In this document: piece after piece, positions 27,905-36,617 of the stretch
Position numbering within the stretch: the first letter of the stretch is position 1
Layout: every line of letters starts with the position of its first letter
Assembly: GCF_900112695.1 (NCBI RefSeq)
Contig: NZ_FOMT01000001.1
Location: forward strand, 1,116,001-1,180,000
Source of the DNA: Paenibacillus catalpae
GTDB lineage: Bacteria; Bacillota; Bacilli; Paenibacillales; Paenibacillaceae
Direction of reading: 5' to 3'
Length of the DNA: 64,000 nucleotides
Notes under the pieces: model-generated
The model's database searches: none
What the model saw: the letters and a program-made list of their open reading frames with translations, nothing else
What the model was told of the DNA's origin: nothing
Position numbers and translations under genes: made by a program

Positions 27905-28864
27905 ATGCTTAAACTCCGCAGCGGTCGTACTCTTTATTATGGAAAAGGTGATGTCCTCACCTATCGCACTTATGCTAAGCCGTTATCCGTTAAAGCTGTT
28001 CCCGAATCTGCCTATACCGGTGACAGCAATGTCATCTTTGCCCATAATATTACGTTTGCCGTAAGCGGCGAGCAGCTGCTCACGTCCTTCACCGAAGGAG
28101 ATAACTCGCTTGTTGTCGCTACGGATTCCATGAAAAACTTTATCCTTCGCCACACAGCCGCGTACGAAGGCAGCACAACGGAAGGCTTGCTTTCTTTTAT
28201 CAGCAAGAAGTTTATGGAGCGCTACCCCCACATTGACGCCGTTGAGCTGAGTGCGGACCGCATCCCGTTCCATACGCTGGATGTGGCTTCGGCAGCGAAG
28301 GACGGTCTTGAGCCAAGTCCGCTTGTCTACCGCCGTTCGCATAACGATCACGCCAGCGCAACGATGAAGCTGGTGCGGGAAAACGGTGCCCCTGTCATTG
28401 CGTCGCATGAGTGCGCGACCACGGATCTGCAGCTGATTAAGGTAAGCGGAAGCTCGTTCTACGGCTTTGTCCGCGACGAATATACGACGCTGCCGGAAAG
28501 CTATGACCGGCCTCTGTTCATCTTCCTGGATATCTTCTGGAAATATGATCAAACGGAAAATGCGGTTGACGCCGGACTTGGCGGATATGTCCCTGCCGAG
28601 CAAATCCGGGATATCACCCATAACGTGTTCCATGAAATGAAATCCCCATCGATCCAATTCCTGATTTATCAAGTTGGACGCCGTATTCTCACCCGCTTCC
28701 CACAGCTGGCCGAAGTGAGATTCGAATCGAATAACCGGACCTGGGAGACGATTGTGGACAATACGGAGACGGATCCGGCTGGCGTCTATACCGAGCCTCG
28801 CCCTCCATACGGGTTCCAAGGCTTTACGATGACGCAAGAAGATTTAACTTCGGACGGAGAGTGA
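27905..28864 (+). CDS. pucL: Factor-independent urate oxidase
   Basis: A 319-residue cofactor-free uricase that oxidises urate to 5-hydroxyisourate. LYYGKGDVLTYRTYA near residues 11-25 carries the catalytic Lys, and NSLVVATDSMKN near 65-76 carries the catalytic Thr-Asp, with tandem T-fold halves. The chosen ATG at 27905 is 9 bases after AAGGGA; a TTG at 27896 is directly against that site and unlikely. The end overlaps the region of the HIU hydrolase start. It equals only the C-terminal part of the PucL fusion of B. subtilis. Confidence 0.94.
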   Translation: MLKLRSGRTLYYGKGDVLTYRTYAKPLSVKAVPESAYTGDSNVIFAHNITFAVSGEQLLTSFTEGDNSLVVATDSMKNFILRHTAAYEGSTTEGLLSFISKKFMERYPHIDAVELSADRIPFHTLDVASAAKDGLEPSPLVYRRSHNDHASATMKLVRENGAPVIASHECATTDLQLIKVSGSSFYGFVRDEYTTLPESYDRPLFIFLDIFWKYDQTENAVDAGLGGYVPAEQIRDITHNVFHEMKSPSIQFLIYQVGRRILTRFPQLAEVRFESNNRTWETIVDNTETDPAGVYTEPRPPYGFQGFTMTQEDLTSDGE

Positions 28865-28869
28865 AGCGT

Positions 28870-29253
28870 ATGAGCGGCGGACGAATCACAACCCATGTAT
28901 TGGACACATCCCGGGGCAAGCCTGCGACAGGTCTGCAGGTTGAGCTCTGGTTAATAGAATCTACGGAATCGGGTTTCGTGGAAGGCCGTACTCAATTGCG
29001 CACGGCAGCAACAAACGAGGATGGACGGCTGGCTGCTCCGCTGCTTGACAGTGAAGAGATGCTGGCCGCGGTGTACGAGATTGTTTTCTGTGCAGGAGAC
29101 TACTTCCGGGATGAGAAAAGGCGTCATATTCTCGAAGCCGAACCCGTGTTCGACCGTATACCCATCCGCTTCTATGTCGCGGATGCCAATTCCCATTATC
29201 ATATTCCGCTGCTGGTCGCTCCGGGCGGCTACAGCACCTATCGGGGAAGCTGA
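28870..29253 (+). CDS. pucM: 5-hydroxyisourate hydrolase PucM
   Basis: A 127-residue transthyretin-fold enzyme that hydrolyses 5-hydroxyisourate to OHCU. RITTHVLDTSRGKPATGL at the N terminus holds the catalytic His, and the C-terminal YSTYRGS is the family signature. The ATG at 28870 is about 9 bases after GGAGAG; a GTG at 28861 overlapping the uricase stop would add three residues. It sits between uricase and allantoinase, in pathway order. Confidence 0.94.
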   Translation: MSGGRITTHVLDTSRGKPATGLQVELWLIESTESGFVEGRTQLRTAATNEDGRLAAPLLDSEEMLAAVYEIVFCAGDYFRDEKRRHILEAEPVFDRIPIRFYVADANSHYHIPLLVAPGGYSTYRGS

Positions 29254-29271
29254 AGAGAAGGAGGCTGCAAA

Positions 29272-30672
29272 ATGAACCAGGTATTTGACCGCATGATTCG
29301 GAACGGGCAGGTTGTTCTTCCGGACGGAACCTATCCCTTAGACATTGGCATTATTGGGGGTAAAATCGCAGCCATCTCCGAATCGCTTGCCGATTCTGCC
29401 GCGCATGATGTCCTGGATGCAGAAGGCAAATACGTGCTTCCAGGCATGATCGATATTCATGTTCACTTTAATGAACCAAACTTCGGTCATTGGGAAGGCT
29501 TCGCTACCGGCTCGGCCGCATTAGCTGCCGGCGGCTGCACCGCTTATGCGGATATGCCGCTTAACGGCAACCCGCCGACGGTAACGCCGGAAGCGCTGGC
29601 CTTGAAGGGTAAGCTGGCCGAAGGGAATTCGGCGGTTGATTATACCTTCTGGGGCGGCCTTGTTCCAGGCAAGCTGGATCAGCTGGAAAAGATGGCAGCC
29701 GAGGGGATACGCGGTTTTAAGGCCTTTATGTCCAATCCGGGCGGAGAAGGCGAAGGCCGCTTCCGCGAGGTGGACGACTTAACATTATTTGAAGGAATGA
29801 AGATAATCTCGGCATTAGGAGGCTTTGTTGCCCTACATGCGGAAAGTGATGCAATCACCTCCCGCTTGGCGGAACAAGCCGTGCAGGAAGGACGGACGGA
29901 TGCCCGTGCCTTCGTCCTCTCCCGTCCGGTTATTGCCGAGCTGGAGGCGGTTAACAAAGCGATCCTGTTCTCGGAGCAGACGGGCTGCGAGGTTCATTTT
30001 GTCCATATCAGCAGCGTAGAGGCCGTTGAGCTGATTGATCGGGCGAAGAAGCGCGGAGCTAAGGTTACCGTGGAGACATGCCCGCATTATCTCCTGCTGA
30101 CGGAGGAAGATATGGCAAGTATCGGTCCTGCAGCCAAATGCGCGCCGCCGCTTCGGAGTGCGGAGCAGAAGGAAGGTCTGTGGCGGCTGGTGGCGGAAGG
30201 CAAACTGGATGTGATCGCTTCCGATCATTCCCCTTGCCCGCCGGAGCTCAAGTTTGACGAGTCTCTGTCTTTCTTCGAAGCATGGGGCGGTATTGCAGGT
30301 GCGCAAAGCAGCCTCGAGATTATGCTGGGCGAAGGCTGGGTAAAAAGAGAAATTCCGCTTCATAAACTGATTGATCTATTATCCGTGGGACCTGCCAAGC
30401 GATTCGGCCTCTATCCGCAGAAGGGTCTAATAGCGGAAGGGGCAGATGCAGATCTCGTCATTGTGGATCCAAACCGCTCTTATACGCTTACAGATGATCA
30501 ATTATGGCAAAGGCATAAAGTAAGTCCGTACCTTGGCCGGGAATTTGCCTGCAAGGTGACAACAACGCTGGTTAGAGGCGTAACGGTCTATACCGAAGAG
30601 AATGGCGTTTATGCGGCAAAGCAAGGGAAGCTATTGCTTAAGCCTGTTAATGCCCCACAACAAACCCCATAA
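29272..30672 (+). CDS. pucH: Allantoinase PucH (AllB)
   Basis: A 466-residue dihydroorotase-like amidohydrolase that opens allantoin to allantoate. DIHVHFNEP near residue 62 gives the first metal ligands, the carboxylated lysine is in GFKAFMSNPG near 148, further His ligands are in ALHAESD and HFVHISS, and the Asp is in ASDHSPC near 318. GAAGGAGG at 29258-29265 precedes the ATG. It is 18 bases after pucM. Confidence 0.95.
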   Translation: MNQVFDRMIRNGQVVLPDGTYPLDIGIIGGKIAAISESLADSAAHDVLDAEGKYVLPGMIDIHVHFNEPNFGHWEGFATGSAALAAGGCTAYADMPLNGNPPTVTPEALALKGKLAEGNSAVDYTFWGGLVPGKLDQLEKMAAEGIRGFKAFMSNPGGEGEGRFREVDDLTLFEGMKIISALGGFVALHAESDAITSRLAEQAVQEGRTDARAFVLSRPVIAELEAVNKAILFSEQTGCEVHFVHISSVEAVELIDRAKKRGAKVTVETCPHYLLLTEEDMASIGPAAKCAPPLRSAEQKEGLWRLVAEGKLDVIASDHSPCPPELKFDESLSFFEAWGGIAGAQSSLEIMLGEGWVKREIPLHKLIDLLSVGPAKRFGLYPQKGLIAEGADADLVIVDPNRSYTLTDDQLWQRHKVSPYLGREFACKVTTTLVRGVTVYTEENGVYAAKQGKLLLKPVNAPQQTP

Positions 30673-30688
30673 CAGGAGGCTGTTTACG

Positions 30689-31945
30689 ATGAGGATACCG
30701 ATGGAACAAGAAGCGGCCTCCTTTGTGTCCCGCCTTCTAGATGAGCTTGCCTCCTTTGGCGCAGACGACCAGGGAGGCGTTACCCGTCTTTTGTATACCC
30801 CCGAATGGCTGCAGGCGCAGTTATTCCTGGCGGAGCGGATGAAATCGCTTGGGATGGATGTCCGGTTCGACAGAGTGGGCAATCTGTTCGGGCGTTTGGA
30901 AGGAAGCAGCAAGGAGGCACCGGTTATTCTGACCGGATCGCATATCGATACGGTGCGCTCAGGCGGCCAATACGACGGTGCATACGGCATTGCGGCAGGC
31001 ATTGCGGCCGTAACCTACTTGAAGGATACGTACGGTCAGCCGGTGAATACCTTAGAGATCGTCTCCTTCTGCGAGGAGGAAGGCAGCCGCTTCCCTCTAA
31101 CCTATTGGGGCTCCGGCCATATGACAGGCGTTTATGACTGGCAGAGCGGCGGGATTGTCTTTGACACCGACGGCATTAGCCTCCAGGAAGCGATGGAAGC
31201 AGCCGGCTTTGGCAAACCCGAACAGGAAGCAAGCACGCTGGAGAATATCGGAGCCTTTGTCGAGATTCATATCGAGCAGGGACCGGTACTGGAGCGCCAG
31301 CGCAAACGGATTGGTATTGTGGAAGCGATTGTCGGTCAGCGCCGCTATGTCGTAACCGTCCGCGGCGAGACAAATCACGCGGGAACAACGCCGATGTCCA
31401 TGCGTCACGACGCCCTGGTTGGAGCGTCCGAGATGGTGCTGCAGCTTGAGGCCGATGCGCTGGTGAGCGGAGAACCGCTCGTTGCGACGGTTGGCCGGAT
31501 CGAGTGCATACCAAATACGCCAAACGTCGTGCCGGGAGAGGTAAGCTTTACCGTTGATATCCGTCACATTGATGAAACGGTGATAACGAAGTTTTGCGAG
31601 AACGCGATTGCGAAGTTTAATGACATTGCCAAGTGGAGGGGGCTTGAGCTGACAATCGTCCCATGGCTGGAGGCAAAGCCCGCGCCGATGAGCCGGGAGC
31701 TGAGCGACAAGCTGGAACGGATCTCCAATGATCTGTCCCTTCCGTACCGCAGGATCGTGAGCGGAGCAGGCCATGATGCTCAAATGTTCACCGCACATTG
31801 CCCAACAGCGATGCTGTTTGTGCCAAGCAAGTCAGGTATCAGCCATTCGCCGCAGGAATATACATCGCCTGAAGAGCTGGCCGAGGGAGTATCCGTATTG
31901 GCCGCTTTATTATACGAGTTAGCTTATGAGGGGATATTGCCATGA
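30689..31945 (+). CDS. pucF: Allantoate amidohydrolase PucF (AllC)
   Basis: A 418-residue M20-family, Mn-dependent enzyme that converts allantoate to (S)-ureidoglycine, CO2 and ammonia. TGSHIDTVRSGGQYDG near residue 80 and CEEEGSRFP near 130 carry metal ligands, and NHAGTTPMSMRHDA near 228 marks the dimerisation-domain lid. ACAGGAGGC is 9 bases before the ATG; a longer frame back to 30602 overlaps pucH and is ignored. The stop overlaps the pucG start (ATGA). A ureidopropionase or N-carbamoyl amino acid hydrolase is the family alternative. Confidence 0.93.
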   Translation: MRIPMEQEAASFVSRLLDELASFGADDQGGVTRLLYTPEWLQAQLFLAERMKSLGMDVRFDRVGNLFGRLEGSSKEAPVILTGSHIDTVRSGGQYDGAYGIAAGIAAVTYLKDTYGQPVNTLEIVSFCEEEGSRFPLTYWGSGHMTGVYDWQSGGIVFDTDGISLQEAMEAAGFGKPEQEASTLENIGAFVEIHIEQGPVLERQRKRIGIVEAIVGQRRYVVTVRGETNHAGTTPMSMRHDALVGASEMVLQLEADALVSGEPLVATVGRIECIPNTPNVVPGEVSFTVDIRHIDETVITKFCENAIAKFNDIAKWRGLELTIVPWLEAKPAPMSRELSDKLERISNDLSLPYRRIVSGAGHDAQMFTAHCPTAMLFVPSKSGISHSPQEYTSPEELAEGVSVLAALLYELAYEGILP

Positions 31946-33183
31946 AACGATACGCCGAGCTAGCGCCATCCCAAAGAACGATCATGACCCCTGGTCCGGT
32001 TGAAGTGGACCCAAGAGTGCTTCGGGCGCTTTCTTATCCGATTCTGGGCCAATTCGACCCTGAATTCACTTCTTACATGAACGATACGATGGAAATGCTC
32101 CGCTCCTTGTTCCGCACAACGAATCAATGGGCTTTTCCGGTTGACGGAACTTCCCGTTCCGGCATTGAAGCGGTGTTAACCAGTCTGATCGAGCCGGGAG
32201 ATAAAGTGCTGATTCCGATCTATGGCCGGTTCGGCCATTTGCTGTATGAGATTGCGGAGCGGGTTGGCGCGGAGGTCGCTTATATCGAGAAGGAATGGGG
32301 AACCGTCTTTGATCCCGAGGAAGTGATCAGCGCCATTCATAAGGAGAAGCCGGCACTTGTGCTGATGGTGCACGGGGAGACTTCCACCGGCCGGATGCAG
32401 CCGCTTGCCGAGATTGGCAAGGCATGCCGCGAGTTAGGCATTCTCTTTGTCGTAGATGCGGTTGCGACCATCGGCGGCGTGCCGGTTCTTACGGACGAAT
32501 GGTGTATGGATGCGGTCATCGGGGGCACGCAAAAATGCTTGTCCGTCCCTTCCGGCATGGCCCCGATTACGTACAATGCTATCGCAGCGGCCAAAATTAA
32601 CGCCCGCAAGACGATTGAGCGAGGCTTGCGCACGGCAGCCGACATAGATGCCTATAACGCTTCGGTCCGGCCGCCTGTCATCCGCAGCAATTACTTCGAT
32701 CTCGCTCAGCTGCAGGACTACTGGAGCCCTGCCCGGCTGAATCACCATACGGAGATGACTTCCATGCTCTATGCGCTGCGCGAGGGTCTTCGCCTGGTGC
32801 TTGAGGAAGGGCTTGAAGAGCGCTTCGCCCGTCACCGTCTTAATGAATCGGCGCTCGTAGCCGGGCTGGAAGCGATGGGCCTAAGCTTGTACGGGGATCC
32901 GAATTGCAAGCTTCCTGTGGTTACCTGTATTACAATACCGGAGGGCGTAGACGGCGAATCTGTCCGCAGCTTGCTCTTGAACATGTTTGGGATTGAAATT
33001 GCCAGCTCGTTTGGCAGTTTGAAGGGGAAAATATGGCGGATCGGTACGATGGGTTACAGCTGCAGGCAACAGAACGTGCTGCAGGTGCTAGGTGCGCTTG
33101 AAGCCGTATTAATCCGGCACGGAGCTAGAGTTCATACCGGAGCGGGGCTGCAGGCCGCACTGGATGTTTATGATCAAACATAG
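31942..33183 (+). CDS. pucG: (S)-ureidoglycine-glyoxylate aminotransferase PucG
   Basis: A 413-residue class V PLP aminotransferase that moves the amino group of ureidoglycine to glyoxylate, giving oxalurate and glycine. TPGPVEVDPRVL at residues 15-26 is the family start, FVVDAVATIGG near 170 holds the PLP Asp, and the Schiff-base Lys is in GGTQKCLSVPSG near 195. The ATG overlaps the pucF stop. It is the last gene before a terminator, so it closes the operon. Alanine-glyoxylate or serine-glyoxylate transaminase is the alternative from family alone. Confidence 0.92.
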   Translation: MKRYAELAPSQRTIMTPGPVEVDPRVLRALSYPILGQFDPEFTSYMNDTMEMLRSLFRTTNQWAFPVDGTSRSGIEAVLTSLIEPGDKVLIPIYGRFGHLLYEIAERVGAEVAYIEKEWGTVFDPEEVISAIHKEKPALVLMVHGETSTGRMQPLAEIGKACRELGILFVVDAVATIGGVPVLTDEWCMDAVIGGTQKCLSVPSGMAPITYNAIAAAKINARKTIERGLRTAADIDAYNASVRPPVIRSNYFDLAQLQDYWSPARLNHHTEMTSMLYALREGLRLVLEEGLEERFARHRLNESALVAGLEAMGLSLYGDPNCKLPVVTCITIPEGVDGESVRSLLLNMFGIEIASSFGSLKGKIWRIGTMGYSCRQQNVLQVLGALEAVLIRHGARVHTGAGLQAALDVYDQT

Positions 33184-33199
33184 TAAATTATATGGAGAG

Positions 33200-33248
33200 A
33201 AACGGTATCCACCTTTCGGCTTGCTGCAGGAAGGGAGATGCCGTTTTA
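33200..33248 (+). terminator. Terminator of the purine catabolic operon
   Basis: AAACGGTATCCACCTTTC and GAAGGGAGATGCCGTTT form a stem with one mismatch region and a 12-base loop, followed by a short T run. Confidence 0.65.
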
Positions 33249-33284
33249 GTTATCCGTTAATGAACGATAAGGAAGGTGTACATA

Positions 33285-34322
33285 TTGGATCAACCCTTAC
33301 AAGAACAAATCAGACGGCTGCCCAAGATCGATCTGCATGTGCATTTGGACGGCAGTGTAAAGCCGGAGACGATTCGGGAGCTCGCGAGGGCACAGGGAAA
33401 AGCGCTGCCCGAAGGAGCGGAAGGCGATCTCACGCCATGGATGCAAATTGACGAGACTTGTTCCAGCCTGATTGAATATTTGAGCAAATTTGATTTCGTG
33501 CTGCCGTTCATGCAGACCGCTGAATCGCTTGAGCGTATTGCAGAGGAGGTTGTCGAGCAAGCGGCTGCCTCGGGCTGTCTTTATGTGGAGGTCCGTTTCG
33601 CTCCTATGCTGCACACCCTGGAAGGCTTGTCGGCAAGGGAGGCTATCTTGCATACCATTGCCGGATTACAAAGGGGCGAACAAACGTTTGGTGTCAAAGC
33701 AAGAGTCATCGTCATCTGCATGCGTCATGATTCTGTCGAGAAAAACCTCGAGGTAATCGAAGCCGCACGCGATTATTACGGCAAAGGTGTTGTTGCGGTT
33801 GATTTGGCCGGTGATGAAGCGGGCTTCCCGCCTGCGCTGCATCATGACGTGTTCGAGCTGGCAGCCCGTTACGAGCTTCCAATCACGATCCATGCCGGTG
33901 AAGCAGGCGGCGCTGACAATGTAAGAGAATCAATTGCGAGACTTGGCGCAAGACGGATTGGCCATGGCGTCCGTATTACGGAAGATCCTGCCGTCATAGA
34001 ATTAGTTAAATCTACCCGTACACCACTTGAGATGTGTCCGGTCAGCAATATTCAGACCAAAGCCGTTACAGGCTGGGACGCGTACCCGATTCGCCTATTT
34101 ATGGAACAGGGACTTCTGGTTACCGTGAACACGGATAATATGACGGTTTCGGGAACAACGATGAATCTCGAATATGAGATGCTGGCCGAACATTGCGGAT
34201 TTACGCTTCAGGAGCTGGCGCAGCTGACCGTAAACAGTGCGGAAGCGGCATTTTTGGACGGTGCAGAAAAGGAAGAACTGAAGGCGGCCGTTCAGAATGC
34301 CTTGCGTATGCTTGGGCTCTAA
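33285..34322 (+). CDS. add: Adenosine deaminase
   Basis: A 345-residue Zn-dependent deaminase converting adenosine to inosine. KIDLHVHLDGS near residue 14 has the first two His ligands, HAGEAGGADNVRES near 205 the third and the catalytic Glu, RIGHGVRI near 230 the catalytic His, and NTDNMTVSG near 285 the Asp pair position, where the second Asp is Asn as in many bacterial relatives. TTG at 33285 is 8 bases after AAGGAAGG; a GTG at 33276 lies inside that site. It follows the purine operon and fits the same pathway. Adenine deaminase is a close alternative. Confidence 0.88.
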   Translation: MDQPLQEQIRRLPKIDLHVHLDGSVKPETIRELARAQGKALPEGAEGDLTPWMQIDETCSSLIEYLSKFDFVLPFMQTAESLERIAEEVVEQAAASGCLYVEVRFAPMLHTLEGLSAREAILHTIAGLQRGEQTFGVKARVIVICMRHDSVEKNLEVIEAARDYYGKGVVAVDLAGDEAGFPPALHHDVFELAARYELPITIHAGEAGGADNVRESIARLGARRIGHGVRITEDPAVIELVKSTRTPLEMCPVSNIQTKAVTGWDAYPIRLFMEQGLLVTVNTDNMTVSGTTMNLEYEMLAEHCGFTLQELAQLTVNSAEAAFLDGAEKEELKAAVQNALRMLGL

Positions 34323-34441
34323 TCTTTTTTTGCGCGGGATGGCAGGGATCATTGGGTGAACGGCGAACCTCCCAATAGGGCGGTAACGGCTGCTGCATGT
34401 TCCTGCCAACTCCAAGCGTATGGAAAGAAAGGGGTATGAAG

Positions 34442-34897
34442 ATGGGCCAATCGGCAATCGGAACGAAAATGATTACTCAAATCGGGATTCTTGTGCATGA
34501 CATCGAGGCGGTAAGTGAAGCGTATGCGAATTTTTTTGGTGTAGATAAACCGGCGTGGAACTGGACGGATACCCCGGATAAAGCACAAACCGAGTTTCTG
34601 GGCGAACCGTCGCAGGCACGTGCCAAGCTTGCCTTTATCGATATGGATTCGCTTCAGCTGGAGCTGATTGAACCGGACTTCCATCCAAGCACGTGGCGGA
34701 ACTATCTGGAGGAGCATGGCGAGGGACCGCATCATATCGCTTTTGTGATAGAAGGCATGAAAGAGAAAATCGCCATCATGGAAAGCAAAGGCATGAAGCT
34801 GCAGCAGAAGGGTGAATATACCGGCGGACGTTATGCGTATTTTGACAGCATCCCTCAGCTTAAAGTATTAGTCGAGTTGCTGGAGAACGATAAATAA
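34442..34897 (+). CDS. VOC (glyoxalase-fold) family protein
   Basis: A 151-residue vicinal oxygen chelate protein with two beta-alpha-beta-beta-beta modules, like methylmalonyl-CoA epimerase or lactoylglutathione lyase relatives. Expected metal ligands are His in ILVHDIEA, Glu in LELIEP, His in PHHIAFV and Glu in LVELLE. AAAGGGG at 34428-34434 is 7 bases before the ATG at 34442. It sits 19 bases ahead of a ThuA-type gene, probably as an operon. Substrate unknown. Confidence 0.8.
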   Translation: MGQSAIGTKMITQIGILVHDIEAVSEAYANFFGVDKPAWNWTDTPDKAQTEFLGEPSQARAKLAFIDMDSLQLELIEPDFHPSTWRNYLEEHGEGPHHIAFVIEGMKEKIAIMESKGMKLQQKGEYTGGRYAYFDSIPQLKVLVELLENDK

Positions 34898-34916
34898 CTA
34901 CGGAGGAGGGCATCAC

Positions 34917-35588
34917 ATGCAAAGACTATTAGCTGTAGTCGGTGACTACTATCATCCGGAGTCGGTTATTGCGGAAGGACTTGAAGAGAGTCTGTCTTCA
35001 TGGCTGGCAAGCGGCAACGTAAGTCTGACTTATGCAACTGTTGACCGGCTGGCTAAGGCGCTTCAGGATAAGCCGGATGCGGTCATCCTCTTCAAAGACG
35101 ATAAAATCAATCCGGCGGACGAAAATCCGATTCACTGGCTAGATCCCGATACGGAGCAGGCGATGCTTCAGTACGTGTATGAAGGCGGCGGCTGGTTTTC
35201 CTGGCATTCCGGCCTGGCCTCCTATCCGGCGGACGGCGCGTACATCTCGATGACAAGAGGGTATTTCAAATACCATCCTGAACAAAAGCCGGTCCGGTTC
35301 GAACCTGTGGTAAGCACGGCAAAGGATTCATCGGAGCATTTTGTCATTGACCCGTCGCTTGGCTTTGAATCGGTAGAAGAGCACTATTTCGTTTATTGTG
35401 ATGAATTGAACACGAATGTGTTCATGCGTACCTTCTCGGAGGACGGGGAATCGATTGGCGGCTGGTCGCATCCTTACGGCCAAGGACGGGTATGCTGCCT
35501 GACGCCTGCTCACAACCTCCATTCTCTTGTCCTGGGGGAAATGAAACAATTGGTGGAAGCATGCATCCGCTGGTGTGCACGGGCATAA
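34917..35588 (+). CDS. ThuA domain protein
   Basis: A 223-residue ThuA-like protein with a class I glutamine-amidotransferase-like fold. AVILFKDDKINP, GGGWFSWHSGLASYP near residue 95 and the closing YGQGRVCCLTPAHNLHSL match the ThuA pattern. Members act in trehalose and related sugar metabolism, possibly as 3-keto-glycoside enzymes. GGAGG precedes the ATG. It pairs with the upstream VOC protein, and a terminator follows. Confidence 0.82.
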   Translation: MQRLLAVVGDYYHPESVIAEGLEESLSSWLASGNVSLTYATVDRLAKALQDKPDAVILFKDDKINPADENPIHWLDPDTEQAMLQYVYEGGGWFSWHSGLASYPADGAYISMTRGYFKYHPEQKPVRFEPVVSTAKDSSEHFVIDPSLGFESVEEHYFVYCDELNTNVFMRTFSEDGESIGGWSHPYGQGRVCCLTPAHNLHSLVLGEMKQLVEACIRWCARA

Positions 35589-35606
35589 AACCGCATAATG
35601 ACGATT

Positions 35607-35638
35607 AAGCTCCTTATATAGAGGAGCTTCTTCTTTTT
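35607..35638 (+). terminator. Intrinsic terminator
   Basis: AAGCTCCT and AGGAGCTT around a TATATAG loop, followed by CTTCTTTTT. Confidence 0.8.
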
Positions 35639-35639
35639 C

Positions 35640-35648
35640 TGCTATAAT
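35640..35648 (+). promoter_or_regulatory. Extended -10 promoter element of the ArsR gene
   Basis: TGCTATAAT is a perfect TGnTATAAT extended -10 box, 30 bases ahead of the start. The -35 position is weak, as usual for this class. Confidence 0.55.
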
Positions 35649-35677
35649 GTCGGTATGTACATAAGGTGGTGCTCGTA

Positions 35678-36046
35678 GTGGAAAAAATGATCGATGATCA
35701 GTGTGACGATTCCTGTCTGGGCACGGAGCTGCATAGCGATAATTTGGCAAATGCCAGAGTAGAAGAGAAAACGGCATTTGATCTGGCAGAGCTGTTCAAG
35801 GCGCTGGGTGATCCTACCCGGGTGAAAATGATTTATGCGCTGCTCGACCGCGAGCTGTGCGTTCATGATCTATGCCAGGTGCTCGATATGGCGCAATCGG
35901 CTGTGTCCCATCAACTGCGGTACTTGCGCAACGTCCGGATCGTCAAACGGCGCAAGGCTGGCAAGACGGTCTATTACTCGCTTGACGATGACCATGTGAA
36001 GGAAATATTCATTCAGACGCTTCAGCATGTGCAGCATTATTCCTAA
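35678..36046 (+). CDS. ArsR/SmtB family metal-responsive repressor
   Basis: A 122-residue winged-helix repressor. FKALGDPTRVKMIYAL near residues 40-55 is the family core, ELCVHDLCQVLDMAQSAVSHQLRYL is split around the recognition helix, and the ELCVHDLC cysteines correspond to the alpha-3 metal site of CadC-type sensors. N-terminal DDQCDDSC and DDDHVKEIFIQTLQHVQHYS at the C-terminal end (His-rich alpha-5 site) resemble CadC and CzrA. GTG at 35678 is 8 bases after AAGGTGG. No metal exporter is adjacent, so its target is unknown. Confidence 0.85.
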   Translation: MEKMIDDQCDDSCLGTELHSDNLANARVEEKTAFDLAELFKALGDPTRVKMIYALLDRELCVHDLCQVLDMAQSAVSHQLRYLRNVRIVKRRKAGKTVYYSLDDDHVKEIFIQTLQHVQHYS

Positions 36047-36083
36047 GTAACCGAACTCGTCAGGTAAAAGGAGTGCAGCTCCC

Positions 36084-36590
36084 ATGAAAATCGTAGTCGT
36101 CTCGGATACCCATATGCCCCGTATGGCAAAGGCTCTTCCGCCGCCATTGCTTGTCGAGCTGGAGAAAGCTGATCTGATCCTGCATGCTGGGGATTGGACC
36201 AGCTCTTCCGTTTACGGCGAGTTAGCGAAGTTTGCTCCCGTGAAGGGGGTAGCCGGCAACAATGACGGGGAAACGATCGTCAAGAAGCTTGGATATAAGA
36301 AGATCGTGACCGCAGGCGGCAAACGGATCGGCTTGGTGCACGGCCATCTTCCATATTCCAGCAAGAAGGCGGAGCAGAACGCAGCCTTATCTTTTACCGC
36401 CAAGCAGGTAGATGCGATCGTCTTTGGCCATTCCCATATTCCGTTTCTTAGGGAGCATAACGGGATTCTGCTGTTTAACCCCGGCTCGGCGACAGCAAAG
36501 CGCAAGCAGCCGCAGTATTCTTTTGGCATCATGAGCATCATTGAGGGCGAGCTTAAGGCGCGTCATGTTTTTTACGATAATAAGATGTGA
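36084..36590 (+). CDS. Metallophosphoesterase, YfcE/MJ0936 type
   Basis: A 168-residue calcineurin-like phosphodiesterase. Metal ligands are seen in VVSDTHMPR (residue 5), HAGDWT (36), GNNDGE (60), HGHLPY (88) and FGHSHIPF (114), ending in the typical NPGSAT. GGAG sits upstream of the ATG. A second, unrelated-subtype metallophosphoesterase follows after 27 bases. Physiological substrate is not known. Confidence 0.88.
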   Translation: MKIVVVSDTHMPRMAKALPPPLLVELEKADLILHAGDWTSSSVYGELAKFAPVKGVAGNNDGETIVKKLGYKKIVTAGGKRIGLVHGHLPYSSKKAEQNAALSFTAKQVDAIVFGHSHIPFLREHNGILLFNPGSATAKRKQPQYSFGIMSIIEGELKARHVFYDNKM

Positions 36591-36617
36591 ATTCTTCATG
36601 CAGCAAGGGAGGCTGGT

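Noticed and set aside
27983..28837. 284-codon minus-strand frame opposite uricase
   Set aside because: Antisense shadow of a gene with full catalytic motifs on the plus strand.
30602..30688. N-terminal extension of allantoate amidohydrolase
   Set aside because: It overlaps allantoinase in another frame and ACAGGAGGC lies just before the ATG at 30689.
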